Below, in pieces: positions 1 to 10,884 of a stretch of DNA of 64,000 nt. The notes beneath the pieces were generated by a model. It had not been told where the DNA came from and searched no databases. It saw only the letters and a program-made list of their open reading frames with translations. The DNA comes from Sordariomycetes sp. S80-01Y (Eukaryota; Ascomycota; Sordariomycetes). A program made the translations under genes and the position numbers. The stretch covers positions 2,356,001-2,420,000 of the forward strand of contig JAXQJY010000027.1 of the NCBI GenBank assembly GCA_037042185.1, in the 5' to 3' direction. The first letter of the stretch is position 1. The number at the start of each line of letters is the position of its first letter.

Positions 1-29
1 GCTACGACAGCGGGCCGCATATCAGAAGC

Positions 30-1713
30 CTATTCGGATATCTTGACCGCGATGGCGTCGCTGTTTGTTTCCAAGAACATCAGGCGACCGTTTCCAAAGA
101 AACCCTCTTTCTTTAGGTGCTTCCAAACGGGATCGAGCCCAGCCTGTCGCATAAAAGCTACAGTGGCGTAGTCGTAGACGGCATGGGAGCTAGTGTGGGA
201 CGTGACGACGACGTGCTTGACCTTCTGGAGCTGCGAAAGTTTGCGAACACCCAAGTGATCTCGGCATCTCATAGTCTTGGTGTTGATTGCGTACTTGTGG
301 TCGCTCTGGAGCCACAAGCGACGCGGACCGTATGAGCCACTGACCACGGCTTGTTGGATGTTCAAGGGAGGCAGGGAATCTTCGCATTGATTGTCAGCGG
401 CCAGGTTGGACTGTGTGAGGGGAGGTTGAAAGGTCAGGGGGATGTCCGTGAGGCCGTATTCGCGAACTCCAGCTTGGTATCTAATGTCGCGAGAGAACTC
501 CTGCACTCCGCCTACGTGCTTTGCCGGACTTCCGAAGGGGCTGCCGAGTGGCTCGATTGCAATGACACCAAAGACCAGCGAGGGGGCAGCATCGGCCGCA
601 AGCCAAGCACCCTGAGTCCCGCTCCCTTCACCGACAAGGACAGCCTTTCCAATTTTCGAAAGGACCTTGACAACAGTCATCTGAGCGTGTGACTGCCGGC
701 TCTCCTTATCCAGATAGACTGGACGAAGCGAGGCATAGCATGCCACGAAGACAGGGTCGCCAATTTTGCCAGACTTCCAAATTGTCAGCCATAAAACGTA
801 TAGTCTATCTTGTAGGGGTTATCTTACACCAGGCCACTTATCATGGAGTTTGCACATTGTCCAAGCGCAGTTATCTGTCCGAGGTCGCGTGCTTGTGCAT
901 GTCAGGTTATCCTGTACGCTGCGCATAGACAAGCCTTGGGCACCGGCATCGTGGAAGTTGGAGGGGTTGAGGTTCAGGTCCACCAGGAAGACATCGTGTC
1001 CCAGATCGGCGAGCTTGTGAGCCCAGCCTTTGCCGCCATCAGGCTTTCTTTTCCAGATCTTTCTGAAGGTTAGTCGACCTCAGGATAGAAAGATGAGAGG
1101 CGCATACCTGGGGAGTGTGGAAGTCCCCATGGATCAATACGATGGGCACCTTCTTCGAATCAGAATGGTGCGACTTAAAAGTTTCGAACCTGGGAACGTC
1201 GCTCTCATAGCTCTGTGGGGAGGCGTGTTCCATCGTAGTCTTTGGAGTGTCGGTTTTGATAGTGGAACCAGTCAGTGGGAGTGGCTGATCCGAGGGCGCC
1301 TCTGTACATTCGACAAGATTCACGAAAGTCTGGGACTTCTGTAGGATTCCTAACTCAGTTGTCTGTGAAATTGCTCCCGAGACTGTCTCAGGAGGCTGAG
1401 TGCTTCCGTCACTTGTTCCCTGATCTTCCTGAGCGTCCATGTCCCAGTCCCCGTCAGAGCTTGCGGCCTCAGGTGGCGGGTTGCTGTAGTCTTGATAGTC
1501 ATCGAGCAACCCTAAAACGCTGTTCGGCACATCGGTGTATGTGTTCCGCACGGGAAGGCGCTTGGTTTCGCTAAAGGTCGCGGCGTTTGTAGGCTCCTGT
1601 GCCATGAACATAGGGGTCTGGGCTGGGGATAGACGAGGTAGAGGGTTTATTAGAGACCACGGACTGTCGCTGTCGACCTGGCTCACGTACGAGCTATCGA
1701 AGCCTGGCCCCAT
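30..1713 (-). CDS. alpha/beta hydrolase-fold protein, probably catalytically dead
   Basis: Three exons: 1108-1713, 828-1058 and 30-773, with introns of 49 and 54 bp, both phase 0; about 526 aa. The first in-frame ATG is at 1713. An in-frame stop lies upstream of the open frame, so the start is there unless a 5' exon was missed. The first ~170 residues are acidic and Pro/Ser-rich, probably disordered. The fold follows: IVLIHGDFHTPQ (HG oxyanion region), then KPDGGKGWAHKLADLG, then KWPGSGKIGDPVF across the second junction. These match a fungal lipase-like family with HTQWPGTG-GDP-type motifs. Where that family has GHSQGG this protein has GEGSGT, so the nucleophile serine aligns with glycine. 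Where it has GNGH before the C-terminus this protein has GNGR. From memory of the family I infer loss of both catalytic residues. The biological role is unknown. Confidence 0.72.
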
Positions 1714-2397
1714 CTTGCCGTAATATGACTCTCTTGGTGGTGCGTATACGTTGCTGGACAGGTGGGGTGGGTGTGAAGATCGAGGCAAGCGTTGGCGTGC
1801 TTATACGTTGGTGGTAATAGGTACAATGAACACAGAAAAAGATGGAGTGCGATGGTTAGAAGGTCTTGAGAAAAAAGCGAAAGGGAGCGGATGGAGGTAT
1901 TGGATCCTCAAGAGAAAGGGGATTAGGCTCCTTTCCGCGCTGTATTGGTCGCGTCGCGCGTTTTCCGTCGCATCTATGCGACGGAGGTAGATGAAACGCA
2001 CAAGATGGGACGAGGCGACTTATATGAAAGAATCAAATATTTTCAACTGGGTCAAAACGCCCCGATGGCCACTCGGCTGCCGGGTGCTCGGAGCTGGCTA
2101 ATGTACCTACTGCTACAGACCGCTACAAGGCACTGACCGCAACACTTCTTATTCAAGAGCTGGTGCTCCAAAAGCGTGAAATACTCAAAACTTACAGATG
2201 CTTTCGTTTAAATGGGGGAAGTAGCGGAGTGTTACTTCCCTGCATCACCGCTTTTCCGAGCATCGTGTTTACTTCGCACTGGCTAAGGTAGACTTGGAAA
2301 TAGAACTCGAACTTTGGAGGTGATGATTTAGTCTTCGACATACTATCTGGTTGAAGCGAAGCAGGTCCTCAACTCTTGCTGCCATTTACATATACTT
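1714..2397. other. intergenic, upstream of the hydrolase-fold gene
   Basis: This 684-bp stretch separates the hydrolase-fold gene from the 3' end of the next minus-strand gene. It should hold the hydrolase promoter. I see no convincing coding frame, RNA gene or repeat. Confidence 0.5.
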
Positions 2398-4074
2398 CTA
2401 AACCTCACCGTTGTTGTCCATGTACCGAAGATCCCGCGCCAAGGTCTGCGCAACCGTCCAAGCGTTCACCTCTATCGTCTGATCATCAAACTTACCGGCC
2501 CATGGTGAAACGGTCTCACCAAGAGCAGGCCTCCACGACACACAGACAGCCCGGCATTCCTGGACGCTATCGCACACGACAGCACGCGTGCCGTCTGGCC
2601 GTCTCCCACCCACAGTCGATCTGACTATTCCCCCACAGAGCATCATATACACAATGTCCGCACTATCTTCATTAATATTGGTTGAGCCATGTGTTTCAAA
2701 GACGCTGACGTTGTTGCGTAGGAGGTCAAGCCTACGCGTGGCCTTCCGCATGTACAGCGGGACGGTGACCCGGAACGCGAACCTCCCGGTTGGCCTCAGC
2801 AAGGCTCGAAGTCTATAGGCAGAAAAGGCCAGACGGGTTACTTCTCTGACGAACTTGGATCTATCCTCACCGGCGGGGTTGTATTCGAAGAGTGAAAAGA
2901 AGCCAATCAACATATCGACCACGCGACGAACTTCGTCCACAACAGCAGCCTGGGACATCACCTCATGTGGCTTGGGCAGCACCCTGAAGGCATTACGCCA
3001 TACCAGACGAAAAAGCCTCTCCATCATTCTCAGTCGAATTTCGTGAGCTGGGTCTGAGGAGAAGCTGACGCAGTCCCTTTGAAGATGGTTCCAAAACCTG
3101 CGAGATTCTTCCGTAGCGAGACTCTGCCGACGCTGGGACATTCCGTTAGGAATTCTGGGAATGAAGCGCTTAGGGTTTCCCAGACAGACTGTGTGAAGAT
3201 TCTCATAGAACTCATCATGCGCAGCCACGCGGACTTGCTTAGCATGTCGTTCGAGAGGGTTTAGGAGATCGGCTTCTTGACGTGGACTCGTTAAATCGTA
3301 TCCTAGGACGTCCGAGGCGAATGAAACATGACGTTGAGAGCGAGATGTGTAGGTTGGAGGCTTGAAACTTGGCGAGAGGCATAGTTCGGGTGGTGAAGGA
3401 TCTCTTGTTGTCGGCCGCTGTGGAATGAATGGCGGCATCATGTCGCCTTCCTCGAAGAAGGCGCCGAACGGCCTGATTGGAAGGTTGCCGACTCTTCTGA
3501 GCTGTTGAGTAGGTCCTGAGCTAATCATAAAATTGATGCGACAGATGAGGACGACCAGTGGTGATTGCTTCACGTCAGGACTACCAGGCCCTAGTCCAGC
3601 TACGTTGTCTTCCTCAACATTAAGATTGTTATTTGAAACCCCAGGATTCGTAAAGCAGCTCTCAAGTGAGTCAGTTTTACTGTCCAAACTTTCACCATAT
3701 TTAATCTCGCGGTACCTACCGGGCCGTGTTTCCTCAGGGGCGTGAAACAAGAGCGTCTCCGGACCAGCCAGATCAGCAACACATTCCAAAGAGGGGCGCG
3801 GGAAGAACGGCAAAGAGACCCCGAGGGTTGAGGGGCGCACAACAGGCTTACGAATCCTATTAGGATGTTCGAAGTGCAGTGGCTGCTTGGAGTCTGGGCT
3901 GTGGTGCAGAGCGTCGGTGGGTTCTAGCCGTTTTGGGTGGAGAATTGCGTCGAGGATATCCGGACCTGGCCCAGTAGGGTTGATGAATGATTCAAGCGAT
4001 AGGGGACGTCGCACTGGGATGACTTGTGGGATACGTGGATCGCGCTTCACGAGCTTGTTACGGCGACGGCTCAT
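2398..4074 (-). CDS. hypothetical protein, 558 aa
   Basis: An uninterrupted 558-codon frame starts at an ATG and encodes a basic N-terminus (MSRRRNKLVKRDPRIPQ). The first ~260 residues are rich in Pro, Ser and Arg and look disordered. The second half (about 300-558) is richer in hydrophobic and charged residues and looks folded and helical, for example around RMMERLFRLVWRNAF and VVDEVRRVVDMLIGFFSLFEY. I see no signal peptide, TM segment or recognisable catalytic motif. It lies 271 bp downstream of TRAX on the same strand. The even amino-acid composition and length make a real gene likely. No function can be assigned. Confidence 0.65.
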   Translation of the reverse strand: MSRRRNKLVKRDPRIPQVIPVRRPLSLESFINPTGPGPDILDAILHPKRLEPTDALHHSPDSKQPLHFEHPNRIRKPVVRPSTLGVSLPFFPRPSLECVADLAGPETLLFHAPEETRPGRYREIKYGESLDSKTDSLESCFTNPGVSNNNLNVEEDNVAGLGPGSPDVKQSPLVVLICRINFMISSGPTQQLRRVGNLPIRPFGAFFEEGDMMPPFIPQRPTTRDPSPPELCLSPSFKPPTYTSRSQRHVSFASDVLGYDLTSPRQEADLLNPLERHAKQVRVAAHDEFYENLHTVCLGNPKRFIPRIPNGMSQRRQSLATEESRRFWNHLQRDCVSFSSDPAHEIRLRMMERLFRLVWRNAFRVLPKPHEVMSQAAVVDEVRRVVDMLIGFFSLFEYNPAGEDRSKFVREVTRLAFSAYRLRALLRPTGRFAFRVTVPLYMRKATRRLDLLRNNVSVFETHGSTNINEDSADIVYMMLCGGIVRSTVGGRRPDGTRAVVCDSVQECRAVCVSWRPALGETVSPWAGKFDDQTIEVNAWTVAQTLARDLRYMDNNGEV

Positions 4075-4345
4075 TGTCGCTTACTTACCCTGACCCCTTT
4101 GTCCGCATCAGGGGTGAGAGTATCAGGAGGAAATCAAACATATGCACGATGCACAAAGGTTATATAACTCGCCAATGGCGATCCGTTGCGTTTCGTTCTC
4201 TAACACTATGTTAGTTCTCACACCGTTCAGGTGACTAGTGTTAACATTAACGTTCCCATCGTCTGTTCCTCTGATGTTCCCTGGTCCTGACATTGACAGC
4301 ATCAAACATCCGCAAGAAAAGCAATGGAGGAAGGTCAAGCCACAA

Positions 4346-5227
4346 TCATACAGGCGATACTGGTTCTGGTGCTTCGTCCTTCATATCCGGCACCCACCCC
4401 TTCGGCCGCTCACTACCTCTCACGACCAGACCATATCCCAGCTTCTCGACCTTCTTCACGCTCTGCTGCATGGAGCTCATCTTGCTCCTGTAATCCTTGG
4501 TCGGTATTTCGGGTAGCATCTCATACGCGCAAGCCAGCTCGTGGATGTCACCTAGGATGTTTCGCCCATCCTTGTCGCCGACTAGCTCGCCCTTTTGTGC
4601 TGTTGTGACCGTGGCGAAACGCATCAATTCCCCGAACAGGTCGAACACACCGTACAAGTAATCATGCGAGGACAATGAGACGTCGCCCGGAACGGCAGCT
4701 TGGGCTTCGGCGATTGTGATGAGAGACTGGTGCCGGAGGTAGTGCGCGAAGGAGAGGGCCTCCACGAGCTCTTCCAGGCAACGCAGCTGCCAGGCGTAGC
4801 GGTATCGGTTCAGAGATTGGAGGTCTGGCGTGATGCCTGCCAGCAGATTCGATATCTCGGCGAGTCGAGAGTCCACATCTTTTTGGACATTGGGTGGGAG
4901 GTCATTATTGAGATTTTTAACCCTATAATTTGTGAGAACAGGTTACAACGTCGTGATGGGTATTAGTTACCTCTGGAGCGAGAAAATGCTGTGTGCAAGT
5001 ATCAGCATCGTCCTTCAAATGAAGCATTGTAGAGCATACATCTTCTTACTCAAAGCAGTGACATCCCGCGAGGCCTTGATGATCCTCTCCTTCCGCTCGT
5101 AGTGCTCATCAAGCTCATCTCGGAAGCCCTCAAACATATCGTGGAAACGCCCGCGGGGAGCATCTTGACCGCCGGCGTTCTTTGCGCGGGCATTGCCGTC
5201 TCGGTCCCTTTTGACGCCTCCAGACAT
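4346..5227 (-). CDS. translin-associated protein X (TRAX) homologue
   Basis: Three exons: 5040-5227, 4971-4988 (only 18 bp) and 4346-4922, with introns of 51 and 48 bp; 260 aa. The tiny middle exon restores the family motif: exon 1 ends RDVTALSKK, the junction gives IIFSLQR, and exon 3 continues VKNLNNDLPPNVQKDVDSR. The C-terminal half has the all-helical translin fold: CLEELVEALSFAHYLRHQ, LITIAEAQAAVP, LMRFATVTTAQKG. TRAX pairs with translin in the C3PO endoribonuclease and in nucleic-acid binding. It is divergent from the Gpi14 gene with a 523-bp gap. In Neurospora, TRAX/translin acts in tRNA 5'-leader processing; I infer the same type of role here. Confidence 0.88.
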
Positions 5228-5750
5228 ACTTTTAAAAGACTCTCTAGAGAGAGTGGAGAGTTCGAGTTGGATTCGACGGGTGTTGAATGAGTGAGTATTG
5301 CAGTGATGATGGCACCATGCTGGTAGCATGTGGGTCGGGTTTGTGCACTTGTCGAACAGAGCACAGTGCACGTTGCTATCGATAAGCCTGGCTGTGACAC
5401 CCTTCTCCAGGAACGGTACTTCTTGATCGAACGGCGTTCGCTTAAGGAAAGGGCACGGAAGTATGTATGGATATGCAGTACATAGTTCCAAAGCTTGCCA
5501 GGTATTATTTGATACATACCTTGACGACCTAGAAGCTTTCTTCGTAGAGTTGCTGGAAAGCCCACAGTGTGAAGCCCCAATTCCTACTCTAACGCGTCTC
5601 AACACGTCGCATATTCATCGTCTCACATCAACCACGACTTTCACTCAGCATTTACGCCAATCTCTGATCTGGCGCAGACTTGATCATCTCCTACAACTCT
5701 AGTTGCTCAAGAACATGTCCAAAACACGCTAGCAGCCGGCCGTTACCACC
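5228..5750. promoter_or_regulatory. divergent promoter region, TRAX / Gpi14
   Basis: This 523-bp stretch lies between two divergent start codons and must carry both promoters. The 100 bp before the Gpi14 ATG are pyrimidine-rich, as in many fungal 5' leaders. No specific operator was recognised. Confidence 0.5.
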
Positions 5751-7125
5751 ATGCTCATTGTCGCCGACACAATGGCCCTTTCCACCCTGCTCCGTCCCGT
5801 CCCTCTCTTCCTCATCGCCCTTCTCCTCCGCCTCGTACTCCTCTGCTACGGCATATACCAGGACGCCCATTCAGCACTCAAGTACACCGACATCGACTAT
5901 CTCGTCTTCACTGATGCCGCTCGCTACGTCGCCCACGGCGAGTCGCCGTACCTGCGCGATACCTATCGGTACACCCCCTTGCTGGCGTGGCTCCTTGTTC
6001 CGACATCCTGGCCGGGCTTCTTTTCTTTCGGAAAGGTCATGTTCGCAGCTGCAGATTTGCTAGCGGGATGGTTTATCATCAAGCTTCTGCAAGCCAGAGG
6101 CATGAGCAGTCAGCGCGTAGGGGCGTTTGCAGCGATCTGGCTATGGAACCCCATGGTAGCGACGATCAGTACCAGGGGCAGCTCAGAAGGGCTGTTGGGT
6201 GTTCTGGTTATGAGCTTGCTCTGGGCGGTTGAGAAGCGGAGGATTGTCATGGCGGGTGCTGTCCTAGGGTTGAGCGTGCATTTCAAGATCTATCCATTCA
6301 TTTACGCGCCGGCAATCGTCTGGTGGATGGATGTGGAGAGACTCGGGAAGCGTACCACACCGGTGACATCGTGGACGCAAGCTGCAATGCGGTTCTTCTC
6401 GACCGAGAGGATCACACTGGCCCTCACCAGCTTGAGCACATTTGCGGCTCTGAATGCAGCAATGTATTCGATGTAAGTCTCAAGCTCTCTCGTCTTGTGA
6501 TTATTGCTGAAATCCGACTAGCTACGGTCACGACTTCTTGCAGCACACCTTCCTGCATCATGTCACTCGTCTGGACCATCGACACAACTTCTCGCCTTAC
6601 AATACCTTGCTCTACCTGTCCTCAACTCTGCCGCCAGCTGCCTCCCGCCTTCACGCCGAGTCGCTGGCGTTTCTCCCCCAGCTACTCTTCTCCTGTTTCC
6701 TGATCCCTCTTGTCGTCGCGAAGAAGGACCTGGCAACCAGTATGATGGCACAGACGTTCGCTTTTGTGACCTTTAACAAAGTCTGCACATCGCAGGTAGG
6801 GAAGCCCCGTTTGATATCAATCTCGACTAATGGCATCCAGTACTTTCTATGGTACATGGTATTTCTACCCTTGTACCTGCCAGAATCTTCCATGTTGCGC
6901 AACCCTAAGCTGGGCATGTCAGCCTTGGGCCTGTGGGTGGCGACGCAGGCTGCATGGTTGCAGCAAGGGTACAACCTTGAATTTTTGGGGATTAGCACAT
7001 TCTTCCCCGGTCTGTGGGTTGCTTCGTTGGCTTTCTTCCTGACGAATTGCTGGATACTGGGAATCATCATCCAAGATGGCGCGCAACCCAAACCAAGGCG
7101 ACGAGGCCAAAGGGCAAGTAAGTAA
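5751..7125 (+). CDS. GPI14: GPI mannosyltransferase 1 (PIG-M/Gpi14)
   Basis: Exons 5751-6472, 6522-6795 and 6841-7125, with introns of 49 and 45 bp; 426 aa. An alternative start is MALSTLLRP at 5772. The protein adds the first mannose, alpha-1,4-linked, to GlcN-PI in the ER lumen during GPI-anchor synthesis. The family signature is clear near the N-terminus: YTDIDYLVFTDAARYV with the DxD-like DID of lumenal GT-C enzymes, then YRYTPLLAWLL. LSVHFKIYPFIYAPAIVWW is also diagnostic of PIG-M. There are about ten hydrophobic TM segments. The C-terminus is basic (KPRRRGQRASK), consistent with ER retention, which is inferred. The second intron is 45 bp with no stop, so retention would insert 15 residues in frame. 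Confidence 0.93.
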
Positions 7126-7469
7126 AGGGCTGCAGTTGGATACAAATCACATGAGCGGTAGTCTTGAAAAATCATTGTGCCTCATTAATTGTGCGCGGTG
7201 CTGTTCAGCACCCTCTGCATCGGAAGACATGCCTATCTCCAACGCCTCGCTGATGGTATTTGCCCTTGGTCCCTTTAGATGCCCTTGCCTTTCCGTGTTT
7301 GCGCAGCCACTCTGAGCTATCAATCTTTGAAAATATTGAGGTCGCTGGCCAAATCCTCCGTGCCTCCTGGATGCCTCTAGATAGCCCTAAACGTAGGTAC
7401 TTTCTCACACCTAAACTAGATGCTTGGCCCTGCCCACCATCTCACACTCTGTGCACGTTACGACGTGAC
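7126..7469. other. convergent 3' intergenic region
   Basis: This 344-bp stretch lies between the 3' ends of Gpi14 and the F-box gene and is likely untranslated and terminator sequence. No gene is seen. Confidence 0.5.
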
Positions 7470-9383
7470 TTACTGCCCTCCTAGAAAAGGATGCGGGGGA
7501 TAGGTACCTCCGTATTGCGTCCAGAAGAGCTGGTAAGCCGAGAGGGGCTGTGACACTAGCGGGGTGCTGTTGGGCGCAATCTGATGTACCACAAGCCTCC
7601 CATCAGGTCTGTACTCGTACTGTGCCTCGCCAAAACTATGAAGCAGCTCAACCCAAGTTGCCTCGGGTCGTACGCGACTCATCTCGTTTACGATGGTCGA
7701 GCTCCAGACGCCAGAGCACTGGCCGTTGTGGTAGAGAAAAAAGGGGTTGAGGACTGGAACGGTGGATTCTGTTTGGTTGTTAGTTGCGTACGAGCAAGAC
7801 TGCAGGGTTGCCTTACCTAGGTCGACGAAGCGGATGCGGAGATATCGAATCTCGGTCAAAGTCGACAAAGCCCGAATCGCACCGAGAACCAGCTTCTCAA
7901 ACGCCTTCATGAAACCCATAACCTCCAGTCCAGACCCTGTGCCTTCCGTCATCTGGTCGACTGTCCGGCAGCAGTTCTTGAGCGTGATATCCATTGTGCG
8001 TAAGCGTGTGCTGCGAGAATCCGAGAGCCTTCCGAGACGGTCGAACAGCGAGTGACACAAACGCCCGCTGTACGAGAAGTGCTCGAGGTTGCTGGCGGCT
8101 TGGGCCAGACTCTCACATATATGTACTCTAGCGGCGGCTTTGCGGGCATAGGTAGGCGCTAGGGCCTCCCTCCTCCCGTCGGATTCGAGGCATAGTCGGA
8201 GGTCGTTTATGTGCTTCGCTTGTTGATGGAGAAGAGGCAGGTAGTTTGCGATGGTGATGTAGGACTTGCTCTTTCCCCTGCTGTAAGAGCTGTAGAGTCG
8301 CCGCAGATTCGGAATCGCGGTGATGATGTTTGCGAAGTCCCCGTTGTCTCGCGCTAGATTCCACTGACCCTTCATAACGAGGGTTGTCACAGTGTCTAGT
8401 CTGGTGAGCTCTGTAAGGCCCAACCTTTTGTTGAACACGTCGATCTTGGGCGCTTTGCGGCGCTCTCCTCCTTCTAGTGTCAAGCATCGTACGCTGGGCA
8501 GCGTCAAAGCGATGAAGCGGAACACGTCCTCGAGCGAGCACTTGTCGCCTGGTAGCAGGTAGTTCGCCGCCATATGGCTCGCCATCCCTCGAGCCATCGT
8601 GTCTACTGTTGTGACGCTAGCTTTGTGGTAGAACACGGGGAACCAGATTTCCAAGTGCTGCACGTATCCGCGAAGCTCGTCCCGGACGGAAAGAAATTTG
8701 ATCGCATCATTCAACTCTGCAATTGTTCCACGCAACTTGATGTGGCGGAATAAGCGTGATTGAACCAGGCACTTCCACTGCCGATTGACCGTCGCCAGTG
8801 CTGTCAAGTTCTTTCTCCGCCCGTATCGCTTAGCGACAGTCCAGCTGTTACTGCCCATGCTTGGGATGTATTGTCCGCTTTGCGAAGTTGTGGAAGAGTA
8901 GAAGCCGAAGACGTAGTCGAGAATCGCTTCTTGAATCTCGATAGGCAGTTCGATAAGCCGGGAAGTGAAAGCTGAACGATTAGCCTGCGCTGGCGGGCTT
9001 AGAGACAGGCTCGAAACAGGGACCTCATCGGTCAGCTGTGGCTGCCTCGACCACCTGCTATCATCGGTGCTCTCGGTCGCACTTGTGGGCTCGCTGGGCG
9101 TCTGCGGAAAAGGGGTGCTCTTAGGCCGCATAGGGCTCGAAAAGGCAGATGTGAGAGGTCGTTCGGTCATGGCTTCAGGGCTCGGCGGTATGGTTTTGGA
9201 TGTCTTGACGGAAGGTCGTGCGCGCATGTTGCTCCCCTTGCATTTTGGGCTTTTGAGTTCGAGCGTCACGTTGGGTCGCGCCAGGTGTTCGAAGTCTCGT
9301 TTCGCTGGTCTCTGTCTTTCGTACGGCAGCTCGTCGTCGTTGATCTCGCCCTGGGGCAGACGTCCATCAGGGTCTGCCATCAT
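7470..9383 (-). CDS. F-box-like protein
   Basis: Two probable exons, 7817-9383 and 7470-7768, with an intron of 48 bp (GTAAGG donor, AACTAAC branch, ACAG acceptor); about 621 aa. The first in-frame ATG is at 9383 (MMADPDGRLPQ), and an in-frame stop lies just upstream of the open frame. The first ~135 residues are Pro/Ser/Thr-rich. An F-box-like helix pair follows: RLIELPIEIQEAILDYVFGFY, then LATVNRQWKCLVQSRLFRHI. The rest resembles irregular leucine-rich repeats as in fungal F-box proteins (VQHLEIW, VRCLTLEG, LRTMDITL, EIRYLRIRF). The likely role is an SCF ubiquitin-ligase adaptor with unknown substrate. Because the intron length is a multiple of three without a stop, the unspliced frame is also open. 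Confidence 0.75.
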   Translation of the reverse strand: MMADPDGRLPQGEINDDELPYERQRPAKRDFEHLARPNVTLELKSPKCKGSNMRARPSVKTSKTIPPSPEAMTERPLTSAFSSPMRPKSTPFPQTPSEPTSATESTDDSRWSRQPQLTDEVPVSSLSLSPPAQANRSAFTSRLIELPIEIQEAILDYVFGFYSSTTSQSGQYIPSMGSNSWTVAKRYGRRKNLTALATVNRQWKCLVQSRLFRHIKLRGTIAELNDAIKFLSVRDELRGYVQHLEIWFPVFYHKASVTTVDTMARGMASHMAANYLLPGDKCSLEDVFRFIALTLPSVRCLTLEGGERRKAPKIDVFNKRLGLTELTRLDTVTTLVMKGQWNLARDNGDFANIITAIPNLRRLYSSYSRGKSKSYITIANYLPLLHQQAKHINDLRLCLESDGRREALAPTYARKAAARVHICESLAQAASNLEHFSYSGRLCHSLFDRLGRLSDSRSTRLRTMDITLKNCCRTVDQMTEGTGSGLEVMGFMKAFEKLVLGAIRALSTLTEIRYLRIRFVDLGKATLQSCSYATNNQTESTVPVLNPFFLYHNGQCSGVWSSTIVNEMSRVRPEATWVELLHSFGEAQYEYRPDGRLVVHQIAPNSTPLVSQPLSAYQLFWTQYGGTYPPHPFLGGQ

Positions 9384-10553
9384 CCCTGGAGGCTCGTTGT
9401 TCAAGGTCGGCTTGTTCAGGAACTCTGGGCGCTAGAGGCATTCGAACAGTTGGAATCAAGGTCGCGGATGGCAGTCGAGCAAAAAAAGGGCAGGCTCAGA
9501 GTCGTGAAATTGTTAGGTTCGTGAATCGAGGTTCATGGCCAGCCCTGTCGCACCCAAGTCAAACTCGCAATCAAACGGCTGCGCGTCGCGCGAGTGTGCG
9601 CCTCGTGATCGGCAACAGGCTTCGTGGCAGAGGGCGGGTGGTCGATGGGACGGTGCACTAGGGATGAGATCGCCGGTACCAGTTGTATTCGACCGGATCG
9701 CAATTCGAGAGATGAAGGAGTGAGGCTGTCGGCTGGCGTGGCCGTCGTGGTCATGCTTGTGACGGTGCTTGGTATCCGTTAATCTCCCGCGCCTGTGACT
9801 CCAGTGTCTCGATCTTTAATTAGCGCCCATACAGCGCTGTGGCTGACAGTGACGGCCACTCGACCTCATTAAAACGCGGTGCATGGCTTTTCAACGTTAC
9901 AGGCTGCTATTACAGCGAGGGTGCTCGTTAGCTGCTTTCTGGTCGAGTTTGCACTGTCCCATGTCGCTTCATGTCAAGGTACGTATCCAGCCTTGCTGGG
10001 TGAGGTCCGCATTGAGCAAGTATAAATTTGTGCCCGAAACCATCACCCCAAAGTTCACATCATGGTTGACTGTAGGTGTGCAAGCTTTGGCTCACGCAAA
10101 ACTCACTCTCTATCTCGGAACGTCGAAGCAAGTTTGTCTAGGTCAAGCTCTATTGATCTGTTTCCTAGACTGTGACCATTCCGGTCACGGGAGCAGGACA
10201 GTTTGCCCAAACTCCACTCCCTCAAGTAGAATAATAGCGAATGCAGAGTGCGCGCTGAGGCATGCTATTGAGTCGTTGCATCTGGACCACGCCTTCTGGT
10301 CGCTCGCGGATGCCACTGCGCTTGCGATGACAATCCTTGGTCCGCGCCGTGCGTAGCCTTGACGAAAAGAGCCAGCCGTGTCCGTTGGACGTGAATCCCG
10401 ATATTTTTCTTTGCTTCGTCGCAGGTCGGATGCTGTCGTGTGCAGCAAGTGGAAAGCCCTTGAACGCCATTCGCCTATCACCTCTATTTCCCCCGACAAC
10501 GCGCGCGCTTCAATGGGATGTCGTATGGGGCCTTTCGCGATCGTCGTCCTGGT
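9384..10553. other. intergenic, no gene recognised
   Basis: This 1.17-kb stretch lies between the F-box start and the SmF stop. A plus-strand open frame of about 157 codons (9883-10356) has no recognisable domain and an irregular composition, so I do not call it. Confidence 0.45.
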
Positions 10554-10884
10554 TTAGTCTTCCATCTTGACATCCTCCTTCTTCACATCGTCCCCTTGAC
10601 CGGCGCCCTTTATCCACAGAACATTGTTGCAGCTGGTCCTAGTTAGTATCTGCCCCGATGACTGCTTCTACAGGTAAGACATACCGTATCAAGACCTGAC
10701 CAAGATCACCGGTGGCTTTGCCGTCAATGTATTCCTTTGTCCCCGACAGCTGCAGGTTGAGGTAGCTGTCTATCGAGACAAGCTTGCCGTGGTACTCGGT
10801 CTCCCCCCACTTCAGGCGAACAACGACGTCGTCGTTGACAAGCTTTTGCAGCATAGGCCGCGGGTTGACCGGTACGAAGCTCAT
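10554..10884 (-). CDS. SMX3: small nuclear ribonucleoprotein SmF
   Basis: Two exons, 10685-10884 and 10554-10632, with an intron of 52 bp ending CTAACTAGGACCAG; 92 aa. It starts MSFVPVNPRPML, a typical SmF start. Sm1 motif: VRLKWGETEYHGKLVSIDSYLN. Sm2 motif spans the splice: GQVLIRCNNVLWIKG. SmF is one of seven proteins of the Sm ring on U1, U2, U4 and U5 snRNAs in the nucleus. The acidic tail (DDVKKEDVKMED) is common in fungal SmF. Length matches the family. Confidence 0.94.

Noticed and set aside
9883-10356. 157-codon plus-strand open frame
   Set aside because: No domain or splice context is seen, and the composition is unlike the neighbouring genes.
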